Below are positions 47,435-58,445 of a stretch of DNA of 64,000 nt, piece after piece. The notes below the pieces were generated by a model that had not been told where the DNA came from, did not search any database, and worked only from the letters and a program-made list of their open reading frames with translations. Position 1 is the stretch's first letter. Each line of letters begins with the position of its first letter. The translations under genes and the position numbers were made by a program. The stretch lies in contig OX155963.1 of assembly GCA_944548615.1 (NCBI GenBank), positions 16,142,350 through 16,206,349 on the forward strand, given 5' to 3'. Origin of the DNA: Micropterix aruncella. Lineage: Eukaryota; Arthropoda; Insecta; Lepidoptera; Micropterigidae.

Positions 47435-47998
47435 TATGTACCCAGTTGCAATACGCCAAAGAAGTGGTTGCCAATACGCCAAAGAAGAAATGTTCATATA
47501 CTGGCTCTCCTATATCGTGTACTCACCCAATTAACACCATCCTATATCCAGGAGCTTTTTGAACCACTAAGTTCCCACGGTCTCGTACTTCGGTCAGCCT
47601 CTGACAGTTTATTAAAAATTCCGAGTCATAATAGTGATTTCTATTCCTATTCTTTCTGTGTCCATGGTGCAAGACTCTGGAACGATCTCCCAGCAAATAT
47701 ACGAAACTCGCCTTCTTTACCATCGTTCAAGACTCACCTTAAGGATTACTATCTTTCTAAGAAGTAACCAGTTCTTCCCTTTCTCTCCTGTTCCTCTCCC
47801 AATTTCCTCTCCTCGGGCACTATTAGTCTTAAATTCTTCCACTTGTCTGTATGTTATGTAATAATCTTTATTTTCACTATGCGCGCATGTACCACTATGT
47901 TTAGGTTAGCTGTAAGACATTGCCATGTGGCAATAAGCTCGCCTTTTTTGTATACTTTTTTAAGTGCAAATAAAGAGTTTATTATTATTATTATTACC
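47435..47998 (+). pseudogene. CR1-like LINE: RT C-terminus and 3' UTR
   Basis: The + strand frame 47468-47767 ends with the typical C-terminus of CR1/L2-type elements: PSYIQELFEP, LRSASDSLLKIP, YSFCVHGARLWNDLP, IRNSPSLPSFKTHLKDYYL, then a stop. It is followed by about 230 bp of 3' UTR with TTAGGTTAGCTGTAAGACAT and GGCAATAAGCTCGCC and a terminal (TTA)n run. The open frame is intact for 99 codons, so the insertion is not ancient. It is 5'-truncated, lacking the endonuclease and catalytic RT core. Clade assignment rests on the WNDLP/FKTHLK motifs and the (ATT)n-type tail. Confidence 0.88.
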
Positions 47999-50055
47999 CA
48001 GTTTTTTTCCAGTCCTAGCATAAATTACATATTTGAGTCTACGACTCCATGTAACTATATATTTTTTTCTTTCTGCTGCTAGTCACGATCCCTATGCCAC
48101 TTGATTACTAGTACGTACGCAATTCTACCAGTTTTTCTCGTTTTCATCGCCCTCCACACGAAATTTAATAACACGCATCGTCGATGATGCGAGTACTTAG
48201 TTTTGAATCACGTTGTTTAAAGTCACGTTCATAGTTCAGCGCGTAATAATTTAGTATTCACACAGTGTAAACGGCTGTTGCGTAACATAGCTATTCAGCA
48301 CCTACGCTAAGGTAGTTGATTCCTCTCGCGTCTTGAAGTGTTGTCTATTCAATTGAAAGGGTTGTTGGCTTTTGCGTTTTTTAGTTGCTGTTTGTCCTTG
48401 AAAGAATATCGTTTCGTTCTACCCAACCCAAATATACAAATCACTGGGTATCTCGTAATTCGAACTATCCCCTATCTATGTGGACTACCTTTTGTGACTT
48501 TTATTATTATTTATTCTTTTTGTGACTATTTCGAATTATTTCAAACTTCATAACTTTGTTTTAATATTTGATATTATGAATAATATAAATTGTTGTTAGG
48601 CACATGTTAAGTGTATCTTATTACTGATTTCAATATTTATGTTTTTTGTTTTCTATAAAAATCGCTTTAGTTATAATTGCCATCAATATTTATATTTTTA
48701 TTTATTTTTAGTCTACTTAAACTATTTTGTAGTTTTAAAAAATCTTGTTATAAAATAGTTTCTCTGCTTTTAGACATGTATGACATATGACCTTTTTACT
48801 CTGTTTAAAATGCTTACCCTGGAACGAGTTATTACTTTTTGGGCGTCATGGGACTGATCATCACATAAACCGTGACATTATTAAATTTTATTCCTTGATT
48901 AACTGTAGATATAACCTAACATTTGTGTTACGCTCGTTGCGAATTCTGTATGTACATTGCCAAAATAAAGAAATAAATATATTGTCAAGATTATCAATGT
49001 TTCTTTGAGTAAAAAAAGTCTGAAATATTCTTTTTGGCTGATTTTGTTGTGTTAAAGTTAAACTTCTCGTCTTTGTTGATTCCCAAGTCAATTGAAGCGT
49101 GACTAAATCTAGTATTTCAGTTTTATCCAGAACAATGTAAATTTCGGTTTAAAGTTTTAGGAAATGCGGAATTTTGATTATCATTTATATTTTAAGTATT
49201 ATGTATACTAAGTATACGTATACTATACGTATTACGTATTCTAAAACGATCGAGGATTACCTTTTTATTTTATTTTTTTATTCTTATTATATGATATTAC
49301 TTTCCTTTTCTATTTCTTTTTATATTTCCTTTTTTCTTTTCGAATAATATTAATTTATTATGTTTTGTCACCAATTCATCTAGATGCATCACATCTAGAT
49401 ATAGGCCTAAGAAGCGTCGTTGTATATGCATAATAGCGCCGTTAACTAACGCCTTTAATTAATTAAATTAACGCCGTTAATTAACGAATTGATCTGTGAA
49501 GTTCTTAAGCTGTTCTTTTAGAATGTTAATTTCTTTACTTCGGTAACATAATAATAAATAAACAAATAAAATAAATAAATAAATTGGCGTTCTTGCGATC
49601 CCATGATTAATACGATCAGAAGACTGCCGACTAATACCCATTTAACACGCGTATTACACACTTATAGTCCTCGCACCGCCAGCTCGATCGCTGGGTTATT
49701 TCGTAATTTTAGGCGTTGGATTATCTTTAATCGCTTCAATTGATTCCGTCATGACGTCGGCAATTCACTTGGACCTTGGCTTTTCGCTGGGGCGTCGTCG
49801 TTCGGAAATTTTGACAGCGATCTTGGCCGATAAAGCCTATCACGAATCAACGGATTGAGGTTACCGCATTTTCTTATTGTTATGTGAGAGGAGTTCAGGT
49901 GCAGTCCGATTTAAACGCGATTAGGAAACGTGGACTATTAATAAAAATATTATGATGTAATCGCATTCCGTGTGACTGTTTTATTTGTGAATGGTGTATT
50001 AAATTTATAGAACATCATTTCGATATATTTAAAATGTTCTCCGTACTTGGAGCCC
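47999..50055. other. Stretch without recognisable gene
   Basis: Short frames at 48338-48553 and 48787-49008 are AT-driven. The part 49600-49870 is less AT-rich, apparently unique and dense in CpG words such as GGGGCGTCGTCG and ATGACGTCGG; it could be regulatory. An AT-rich run with nested TTAATTAA words lies at 49440-49490. Confidence 0.4.
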
Positions 50056-50354
50056 GTCTCTGCTTTACCCCCACATGTAAGGACAGCACCGAGTTTGTAT
50101 TGCTTTAAACGCAGAGCTCATAAATTTCTCTCGCCCCCTTTTCTCTTCCCTTTCTGCGTCATTATAGGTTTATTGCTTTTTTGTGATTTTTTATTTGATA
50201 CAAGCTGCCTTTTAATGTGATTTTAATTGTAATCATATTTTTACTGCAAAATATGTTTTCTCGTAAGGTTAAGGTTAGCTATAAGATATTGCTTCAGCGC
50301 AATAAGCCCGCCGATTTGCTCCAACAAAAAAATCATTTTATTATTATTATTATA
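50056..50354 (+). mobile_element. CR1-like LINE 3' end, plus orientation
   Basis: It matches the reverse complement of 21341-21683: TGTAAGGACAGCACCGAGTT, TTTGTATTGCTTTAAACGC, CTCTCGCCCCCTTTTCTC, AAGGTTAGCTATAAGATATT, GCAATAAGCCCGCC, then (TTA)n at 50338-50354. It shares its terminal motif with the CR1-like element ending at 47998. No coding part remains. Confidence 0.78.
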
Positions 50355-52270
50355 TGTTTCTAAATGTTATTATTCTTAAATTTATAATCACTAAACATAT
50401 CTGATTTATTAAAATAGTAATACAATGTTGCCATTCCATTTTCAGATATCTTTAATTGATAACATATTACCTACTAGTAAATTTGGGGTATATCCCCAAA
50501 CAAAAATTAAACCCGTGCTCCGCACGGGAACTAAACTACTTTATCTAAGAAAAGTAAATAGATCCGAGGAGACTATAATCTCTAGCTACACTACGTGAAG
50601 TCTGCATCTGGAGAAAGAGTAAAAGTAGAACAAAGAGGAAATAGCGGAGATGGTGAAGAATTACATTTTGGAAAGTGCTACCGTCCTTTTAGACCACTTT
50701 CTTGGATTTCCCCTTAGATGACACAATATGAAAATTGCAAGGCCTGCTCACTCGGGAACATGCAATGTAAAATTGGGCATAGTAAAAACACTCCTCAAAG
50801 ACAGCTATTTTAATGACTGCCCCTGCGAGTTATTTTTGTCATCGCGAAACACAGCGTGAAGGGGAACTGCTATATTGTAAACTAAAAGAGGTATGATCAC
50901 TTTGGGGTATGAACATAAGAGAGCACCACCATACCACAGTATGCCAATGTGACCATACATAGCAGAAATCATAAATTTGGGCACAAGAGTGTGTATGAAC
51001 ACACTACGGCCCTTGTAACCGTAGATGTGCTGAATAGCACTGTGTTGTATTGTATTGTATTGTATTGTTGCCTTTGTAGACCTTAGTTCTATAACTGAAG
51101 TTTACTTGTATGATTGAACATAACATTAGAAATATTGTATTCCATAACATTAGAAATATTGTAACACTAGAAATATTGTATACCCCGTTACCTTTTAGTA
51201 ACAGAAGGTTCCAGGTAGTGTGATTTGGTCGAAATTCTTATTTCTGCTGAATCGATTAAAGCTCTCAACCCCTGTTTCCTACCTACAGATTGCAGTTCGA
51301 ACAATCTCGATCAAGTATCCAGTTATTTCTTCGGAGGAATCGTTCACCTAAATCGCACGATCCTACATATATTAAACCGTTTCGGAGATGTACTTTTTTC
51401 GACACCCCCACCCCTCGATTGATATCCAACTGAGTATAATGTCGCTTAACCCTTCGAAATATCCCTTTTTTCCTTCGATAATTACTCTTTTAATTGCCGT
51501 AGGGGAGTTCAGAATTTCACATTTTCGATTTTCGGCAAATGCCTAAATATATTATGCTTATTTCACTAGGTGAGTAGGTATATTACTAGAATTTTAAGAA
51601 ACTATTCTATACAATTTTCCAGATCAGATACAGGTTTTGCTCGCTTAACCTCCAACTCCCATTTTGACCAGTTAAGATTCTGTTTTAGACAAAACCTCAA
51701 AAGCGTTTTCTCTTCGTTTTTAAGGAAAGCAATACACTCTTTTTTAATTTGTGTATTTTCATTTATTTCAGATGTCGGGCTAACTTTCATACTTTAATCT
51801 CACCCCGGAATTATTAGGGTTGAATTTTGCAAAAAACCTGTCAATAGCTTTTCTTCGTGGATGAGGGAATATTAGGGTTAATATGCCCGAATTAAATAAA
51901 TAACCCTAGATAACTCGATAGGAGTAGATTTTTGCCAAACTCTCAGAGAGTTTTTTTCCGAGGCGAGTATTTCACCCAAATATTGATATCCTATATGTTT
52001 TCGTTTTGAAGATATGCGTTATATTTAAAAATGACAATTTCCAAAATCTTGGTTAAACTTTTGCAAAATCTTGCTTAGCAACCCCCCCCCCCCCCCCCCT
52101 TGTCCATTACCTTGCGAAGAGTCATCAAAATTTTCAGGTTTCTACATCAACTCGTTTTGGCTGTGCGTTGATGAGTGAGTGATTGAGTGAAATTTGAATT
52201 AAAAATATTATTTGTTATAAGGGAGATAAGGGTAAAAGTTCATTTTTTAAAAATGCTCAAACTAGATGCT
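50355..52270. other. Stretch without a supported gene
   Basis: Contains (TGTAT)n at 51041-51066, a local triplication of ATTAGAAATATTGTA words at 51120-51180, the weak splice-junction motif CACTAG|GTGAGT at 51569/51570 and a poly-C tract of 18 at 52082-52099. Frames of 65-75 codons have no domains. Confidence 0.4.
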
Positions 52271-52517
52271 TATAAATTTATTTATAACGTACAAGAAAAA
52301 AATACAAGGACATGCATACTGTTGTACCTACATGAGAAATAATTATAAACAAACATTATTATAGCGAAAAACATAGATCTATGCATATAAATATACTAGT
52401 ATATCCGAATGAGGCGAAATCGCACAACCAACTAGACCTAGAAGAACTGTATGTTTGTAACTCGCGAACTGACGAAGGTGATCAATTTTCAAATATTTCT
52501 AAATCTAACAAATGTGT
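52271..52517 (-). mobile_element. Retroelement 3' end with (AAAT)n tail, copy 2
   Basis: The reverse complement matches 33570-33845, including CATGCATACTGTTGTAC, CGCACAACCAACTAGACCTA and GCGAACTGACGAAGGTGATC on the + strand. The tail is short here (TTTATTTATAACG). Confidence 0.78.
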
Positions 52518-53223
52518 ATATGAAATGCTCAAACTAAATGCTCATATATGCTAAATGCTAACTTTATTAGGCGAGTATATCACCAGAATTTCGTCCTGTA
52601 CGTCCTATTCTATCTAATCCTATCCTACTCATTTTCGCAGATACACATTATTTACTAACTTAAAGTTTAGCCCGCCGTTTCATCCAGTGAGTGAATGAAT
52701 GAGTGACTTTCGCTTATATATGATTGCTTTACTAATACATTAACGTTGCCATTTTCATAATAATATTTATCTATAATCCCCCATTAACTACATACATCAT
52801 TACGTATCATTATCTTACATCTTAAACGATCACTACAGCTACCGATGGATCATTACAATGATGTTAATCAGCCATTCATCGAATTAAAATTGCAGGTGAT
52901 TATCGATATGTTAGTGTGCAACTGCCTGCCAATCGATTATAATCATTTTTGATTGGCATATCAGCATCTCCAACGCTAATAGGTATTACGAAATGATTCC
53001 AAATCATGTTTACGCTTATAAGCTTTCAAAATTTTTAAATCGAATCTAGGAAGTGTTACTCCTCTGATCGGTCGGTATTATAACATATATTGTGTTACAA
53101 GTTGCTATATAATTAAGAGTTTGTTCATTGCTGCCTGGTGGATTGCTTGCGGATTTCTTAAGCGTTTTGGTAATTAGGTCAGTAAAGAGCGCCTGTGCTT
53201 CAAAAGAGTAGAAAGTGACTTCT
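52518..53223. other. AT-rich spacer
   Basis: No gene or repeat termini were recognised. Confidence 0.4.
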
Positions 53224-53885
53224 TTAGAATTGTCAATTATTACGGGTGAACCCAAGGAAGGTATGAGATATTAGATCACTATTTCAACCGTTCGGGTGAA
53301 CGCAGAAACTTAGGGACGATACAGTCCACCGTCCAACTACGCCAACATGCCCGCGAGTGTCCAACTCCTTACCGCGAGGCACCAAGGTGATAACGCGGGC
53401 CGACCCCATGCCCTCACTACCAGATTTGACCGGTTTCTTCCTCCTCCAGTCTGGTCGCAGGTTCGAAGTTGCTTCAAATTTATTGCGGACCGTGGCGCCA
53501 TTTGCCCGTCTTTCACACGGGATCGGGTAGCCAACGGGTCGTTTCGAGAGTAGCTGACGTCAAGACAGCAACCTCCCAACGCTTCTTAGGAAAGGTATAA
53601 GAGCATTTCCAGGCCCCGCCAATCGACTGTGCACTCCATTATTCAATGGAGTGCACGGTCGATTGGCTGTCGACGTACAATGCGCAAACCGAACAGGAGC
53701 ACCCCATGTCCTTATCCCAGAGGATCCGATCCTTTGTCAACGACACAGCCGTGACAGGGACACAAAGTCCTTTTCAGGTTCGTTTCTGTTCAAGGATGCT
53801 ACCGGATGGGTGTTGAACTGTGAGTTCAGCTGACCCAAGGTAAAAGCAGGTCATATGGCCCAAGCTGCACGGAACCGTTAGCTGC
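53224..53885 (+). mobile_element. GC-rich interspersed element, subfamily B, copy 4 (with internal inverted duplication)
   Basis: About 660 bp, from AGAATTGTCAATTATTACGG to GGAACCGTTAGCTGC, followed by an A run at 53886-53895. It matches the other B copies over its length. It carries a unique inverted duplication at 53618-53667. No clear flanking duplication is seen. Of all copies this is the only one followed by an A run, which could be chance. Confidence 0.8.
53618..53667. repeat. 23-bp inverted duplication (hairpin) within GC-rich element
   Basis: Positions 53618-53640 are the reverse complement of 53645-53667 with one mismatch, around the 4-base loop ATTC. The right arm (GGAGTGCACGGTCGATTGGC) is normal element sequence; the left arm replaces what other copies have there. 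This is the footprint expected of template switching on the nascent strand. Confidence 0.9.
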
Positions 53886-53895
53886 AAAAAAAAAA

Positions 53896-54269
53896 TCTGC
53901 TGCTCGATCAGTTACCTTTTATTCCCAGTTTTTTGTTCCACATGAGCTGACTGACATTTTTTTTGACTATCCATCTATCGTTATCTAGGCCTATCAACTG
54001 ATCTTTCTGTAAGGTTTTCTCAGGTACCATATCGATAATTTCTGCTATGTCTGGTGATGCTCTCTTAACATGACTCCAGCTACTTCATACGCTCACTCTT
54101 CATATTTGCAACTATCGTGTGCTAGTAGTCCATACTTTGCAGAAGTTCATCATTGTAGCATATCCGCCAAGGAACATAAAGTGGCCGACTGTGACGTTTT
54201 GATTTGCACATCTTCTCTATCTATAGAAGATCGCGTTTCCATTAGATTTGCAGCCAAACTTTTGTGGCT
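53896..54269. other. Spacer, possibly 3' part of LINE relic
   Basis: A + strand frame at 54070-54339 has no domain. This may contain decayed sequence downstream of the minus-strand LINE fragment that follows. Confidence 0.35.
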
Positions 54270-54563
54270 GAATTATTTAGCATTCGCTTGCAACATATAT
54301 TTGCCATATCTGTTATCGGCAACGATTGCTAAGTCATAAGCATAAAACATGATACGATATACTATATGCTTGCCACTCTGTACACTGATATTGCTGCCTT
54401 CGATGCTTAGCCTGATAATGTTTACTAATATTGTTTGCATTTGGATTTCTAGCATAGTACTGTATACGCCTTCTCTGAAGACGCTACCATATGCCTTCTG
54501 CAAGTCGACGAAGAAAATGTGGAGGTCATGATGATAATACGTGAAAATATCTACTATAAACAA
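54270..54563 (-). pseudogene. LINE reverse transcriptase core fragment, minus strand
   Basis: The minus-strand translation contains HIFFVDLQKAYGSVFREGV, the conserved RT motif around the first catalytic aspartate (normally FVDFxKAYDSV). It is followed by LVNIIRLSIEGSNISVQSG, and then by MFYAYDLAIVADN, a mutated form of the YADD box. The segment that normally lies between these (with the QGD block) is deleted, so the two parts are joined closely. The element is dead. The clade is uncertain. Confidence 0.82.
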
Positions 54564-55116
54564 ACGATTTAATATTAGTATTGCTAATTAGGAGTCAAGG
54601 ATATTTTCCATTTCGAAGGCACCATATAATCATCGGTGGTTGACGTCACTCCCACACGAAAATTCCTTTGTGATTACTTAGCCATTGATATTAAAATCTC
54701 CTGTGGGTGTTTGTCTGGATCTTTTTGCCTGTTCGCAGGTAGATCGGCTCTCGATGTACCCTCAGTCAAAAAAAAAGATTGAAGGTTTGACTGACATGAA
54801 ACCATTTGCGCGTTACATTTTTTTTCTATCAACCAACTGTTGCCACATAATGTGGCATTAACACTGGTTCAATTGATTTAATTAATTCTTATGACAATGA
54901 TGGATGTGGAGTTTTTTACCGTCGGAAAACATAGATCACAAATTGTGTAACCAGACGCTACAATTAGTTGGTGTTATTTTAATTGATAACGACTGATCTT
55001 TTACGTTAGATCTCATGGCGACCTTCAATGGAATTTTTATTCCATAGACGTAACCTACGATAAATCGAGAAGTATATAGTAGACAACTCGACGCTAAACG
55101 TCCTAACAGACACACC
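54564..55116. other. Stretch without recognisable gene
   Basis: An A run and short unique AT-rich sequence; nothing is recognised. Confidence 0.4.
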
Positions 55117-55120
55117 TTAA

Positions 55121-55991
55121 GCGGGTTATTCTGGTCTAGGGGCCTAATATTTAGGCGTTTTTCCGATAAGGATACAAAAAAATAAAAACATTTTTACAAT
55201 CCTTTTTTTTACAAAATGTTCATTGACGTTTCAAGAATACAAAAAAAACCACCAACAAAAATAAAACAAAGAGTTAAAGGGTAGTGAAGTGGGGGGCTAA
55301 AACAAAAGGTGCGTCCTGGTTGACATGATTCCAACCCTTGTAGTATTATGAAACAAAGAAAAATAAAAAATCTAGATTAGTAAGGACGTCGCTATGGCCC
55401 AGGACCTTGGAAAGAAAGATATTCTTGTTTTACGCAAAATGGCGACGATTTGAAAAAAATATTTTTGCCACTGTTTATTATTTATCATTTTTTTTTTAAA
55501 AATTGGAAAAAAAACAAAATCTGTGGACCCGGATATAGAGGAATAAGCAAAGATGATTTTTACCAAATTTCAAATAAATCGTTTCGAGTAGAACTTGATA
55601 TATCATGTCAACCAGTTCGAAAAAAGTAGTTTCGAGAAAAAAGCGTTTAAAGTTCGAGACAGAGTTTCGGAAGTGTAACTCAGATAATGGTACTTAATTC
55701 TCACATTTGGTTCTAGTCGTACTTCAAAATTAATATTTTCTGAAATTCTTACAGCTAAACGAGCTGTTCTAGCTTCATAATCATGAAGTCGGGGATTACA
55801 TTATAGTACGGGGGTCTATTGATCGATTCGTTCCGGACGATCGGTTTATTTGCCACGTCACAAAAGTCGCTGTAACTCCGACAATAATTCGAATTATTAA
55901 AAATCCTTTTGAGGATATATTCTTAAAGGTCTAAACTTTGAAAATATGCAAAGGGAAAAAATATTTCAAATTCCTAGACCAGAATAGCCTC
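55121..55991. mobile_element. TTAA-flanked non-autonomous element, 871 bp
   Basis: TTAA stands at 55117-55120 and 55992-55995. Inside lie inverted termini: left GCGGGTTATTCTGGTCTAGG, right (reverse complement) GAGGCTATTCTGGTCTAGG. A TTAA target duplication is characteristic of the piggyBac superfamily, although these termini are not the classic CCCTTT/CCCTAG type. The interior has no transposase frame. An inner inverted pair TGGTTGACATGAT and ATCATGTCAACCA lies at about 55317-55330 and 55602-55615. Confidence 0.78.
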
Positions 55992-55995
55992 TTAA

Positions 55996-56927
55996 AAATA
56001 GTTCCCCCGTTCCTCTACAGATTGGATTATGTCATAGAATAAAAATAGTCTTTTTTCATTTCGTGGTCGTACCTATCGACGGAGTACTAGTGATATAAGG
56101 GAAATATCGACAAAGTCAACGTCATAATACAATGTTAACTTAAATAAACTAGTAAAAATCATGCAGATTTCAGTTTTATTTCTAGTGTTGTGACACAACT
56201 ACAGAAATACTAATAAGCTGAAAAATGAACTAGCATTACGAAGACTTTCATTGTCTTTGAGACTGAGATACTAGTTAGTCGAATTCATCCCTCAAAAAAT
56301 CAATAAAAATGAATTAAACTGCATGGATCTATTCCAGCTAATACAACTTCTCCTCCCTTTCAGAATGACAGGACAGTCCACTTCATTTTGTCTGAGTCGT
56401 TGCAAAAACAATTATGTGCAGAACTCATTCATAAACCGTCGGTTGTACGATGATCGGTATGCATCAAATGTTTAACAATTTGGTGTTCTCCCTCAAAAAA
56501 AATATATTAATTGTTTTTATCGAATTCTTGATAGACTTTTGAAACAATGACTTTCGATTGCGAATGTATCGTATCCGGGAATGGTGTTCGTCACCTTCAC
56601 GGTTTTATCTCTATTCGCCGCAGTCATTTTTATAGAGCTAATCGCATTTCCGTCGATTATCACCATTTAGCACGTCGATCCAGCCGAGTTTAGCTTCTGT
56701 ATTTATAATGACACTCGGTTTAGTTTTAGGGATTCTACTGCATTTGCTATTTTGGTACTTGTTTTTATTTCCACAAAAAACAAATACTATATCATTCGGC
56801 CTAACGCTTTATCTTTTAGTGCAATTTATTTAGCTTATAAAATAGTTTATAAAATAAACGCATTTGGCTTTTAAGACAATCATCAAGTAGCTTAAGTGTA
56901 TCATCATTATTACCGCAAAGAATGGAC
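55996..56927. other. Stretch without recognisable gene
   Basis: No supported feature before the LINE relic. The part 56560-56720 is slightly less AT-rich. Confidence 0.4.
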
Positions 56928-57835
56928 AATGATGTTTTTTTCAAAGTACTCGCTGCTGCGGGATTCTCGAGTAATATGCTGGTTTTTTTTTTGCTGATTA
57001 CTTGAGAGATAGGCAGCAGTATGTGAAACTTGGCCTTTTTGATTCTAAGGTGTAACACACCTGCTCTGGCATGAGTCAGGGGTCCAACCTCGGGCCTCTG
57101 CTGGTCAATCTCTGTGTCAACGATCTAAGTAAAGTAATCAGGTCGACACAATGTTTAATGTTTGCCGATGTTATTAAAGTGTACATGTCCACTGGAACTG
57201 TTGTGGCCAGCGAGCTTTTTCAGCGCGATATTGAAGCCGTTTGGTCTTGGAGCCAGTTTATAAATATCTCTAAATGTTCACTGATGACATACACTAGATC
57301 GAAAGCACCTCTGATGTACCTATGATTACTCCATCGCTAGTGATGTGCTTACTAGAATTGCGAAGGTGAAGGATCTAGTAATTCTCTTTGATTCTCAGCT
57401 CACGTTCAAGTAGCACACCACCGATCTATCTAAGTCCTCTTTTAAATTACTAGGTTTCATTATTCGGAACCTAAAGCATTTTCGCAATGTCCGGGTTATG
57501 CATACATTGTATAATTCAATCGTGAGGAGTAGATTTGAAACGAATGCAGTTACATGGAATCCACATTAGAAAAAAAAACAAAAATGCCTTTTTACGCATT
57601 GTATATTTCAAGCTTTACTTATATTATACCCTACTTATACCCTACTGATTTTTTACTAGGCATGGTTGGCTGTAGTTTCCTTCAATTGCGTAGAGATATG
57701 CTCATCGTGGCCTACGTTTTTAAGCTGTTTCGGGAAAGAGTTGATAATCCTAGCATGCTAGCGAAGGTTTCTCTATTTGAAACACGGCTATTGTGAAATT
57801 TCACAATAAAGACTAGAAACAAACAAACTAAACAA
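56928..57835 (+). pseudogene. Jockey/CR1-like LINE reverse transcriptase, decayed
   Basis: The + strand reads, with frameshifts, VFFKVLAAAGFSS, YLRDRQQYVKLG, then (57071 on) MSQGSNLGPLLVNLCVNDL, LMFADVIKVYM and ISKCSLMTYTRSKAPL. Later come KDLVILFDSQLTF, FKLLGFIIRNLKHF, LYNSIVRSRFETNAVTW and (57554-57796) FLLGMVGCSFLQLRRDM, IVAYVFKLFRERVDNPS. The order is that of a non-LTR RT from the palm to the C-terminus. The catalytic FADD box is changed to FADV, and stops are present, so it is inactive. The 3' end is GTGAAATTTCACAATAAAG with an AAACAAACAAAC tail; the reverse complement of the same tail type is seen at 29048-29120. Confidence 0.9.
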
Positions 57836-58020
57836 TAACAAGCAAGTGATTATATTTATACTGTGCAAAGTGATGCAATAATTAGATTATTTTAATCAGA
57901 CATTGGACACTATGACGCCTGTATCATCATAGTATAAAGACCCTGTATCAATTTGTTGGAAGTTGAATATGCAGAAAACATATCGCAACTCCGATCAAAT
58001 GAAGTTATAACATTAAAAGA

Positions 58021-58191
58021 TCCAATTATAGTGTTTCTTTATAAAAATTATCGCCATTTCTCATTTTACACTGCTAAAATGAGTTAAAACTGTTAGTTCA
58101 CTCATTCTTCAATGCCACTAGTTACGACTCTTTTTGGGTGTGTAAATTGAGAAATAGTGATATTTTTTTATAAAGAAACAGCATAATTGGA
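58021..58191. mobile_element. 171-bp MITE with arms of about 50 bp
   Basis: The left arm TCCAATTATAGTGTTTCTTT and its continuation to CATTTTACAC pair with the right arm from GTGTAAATTGAG to CATAATTGGA, with a few mismatches and small indels. There is a spacer of about 70 bp and no frame. Target duplication is not clear. Confidence 0.8.
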
Positions 58192-58292
58192 ATTTTTCAA
58201 GTTATAAATCTATTTCATCGGAGGTGCTATGTATACATTCGTTTTTCTTGGCAGGTGTAGACCAGGTTCCCCCACGTGTAGACACAAACCGT

Positions 58293-58445
58293 AATGCCCG
58301 TTCTAAACTTTGGCTAATGTTGGGTCACATCGTTAAGGTGGAAGCGAGTCAGCACCAATGTGACATGTGAAAAATGTATGGGAAAGAGCGAAAGAGACAT
58401 AGGCAATGGCACATTATGTTGCCTAACGTGTAGAGCGGGCATAGC
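58293..58445. mobile_element. Possible inverted-repeat element
   Basis: AATGCCCGTTCTAAACTTTG at the left and, in reverse complement, TATGCCCGCTCTACACGTTA at the right are imperfect inverted ends. Weaker pairing of TAATGTTGGGTCACAT with TAATGTGCCATT follows. The ends and family are uncertain. Confidence 0.45.
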
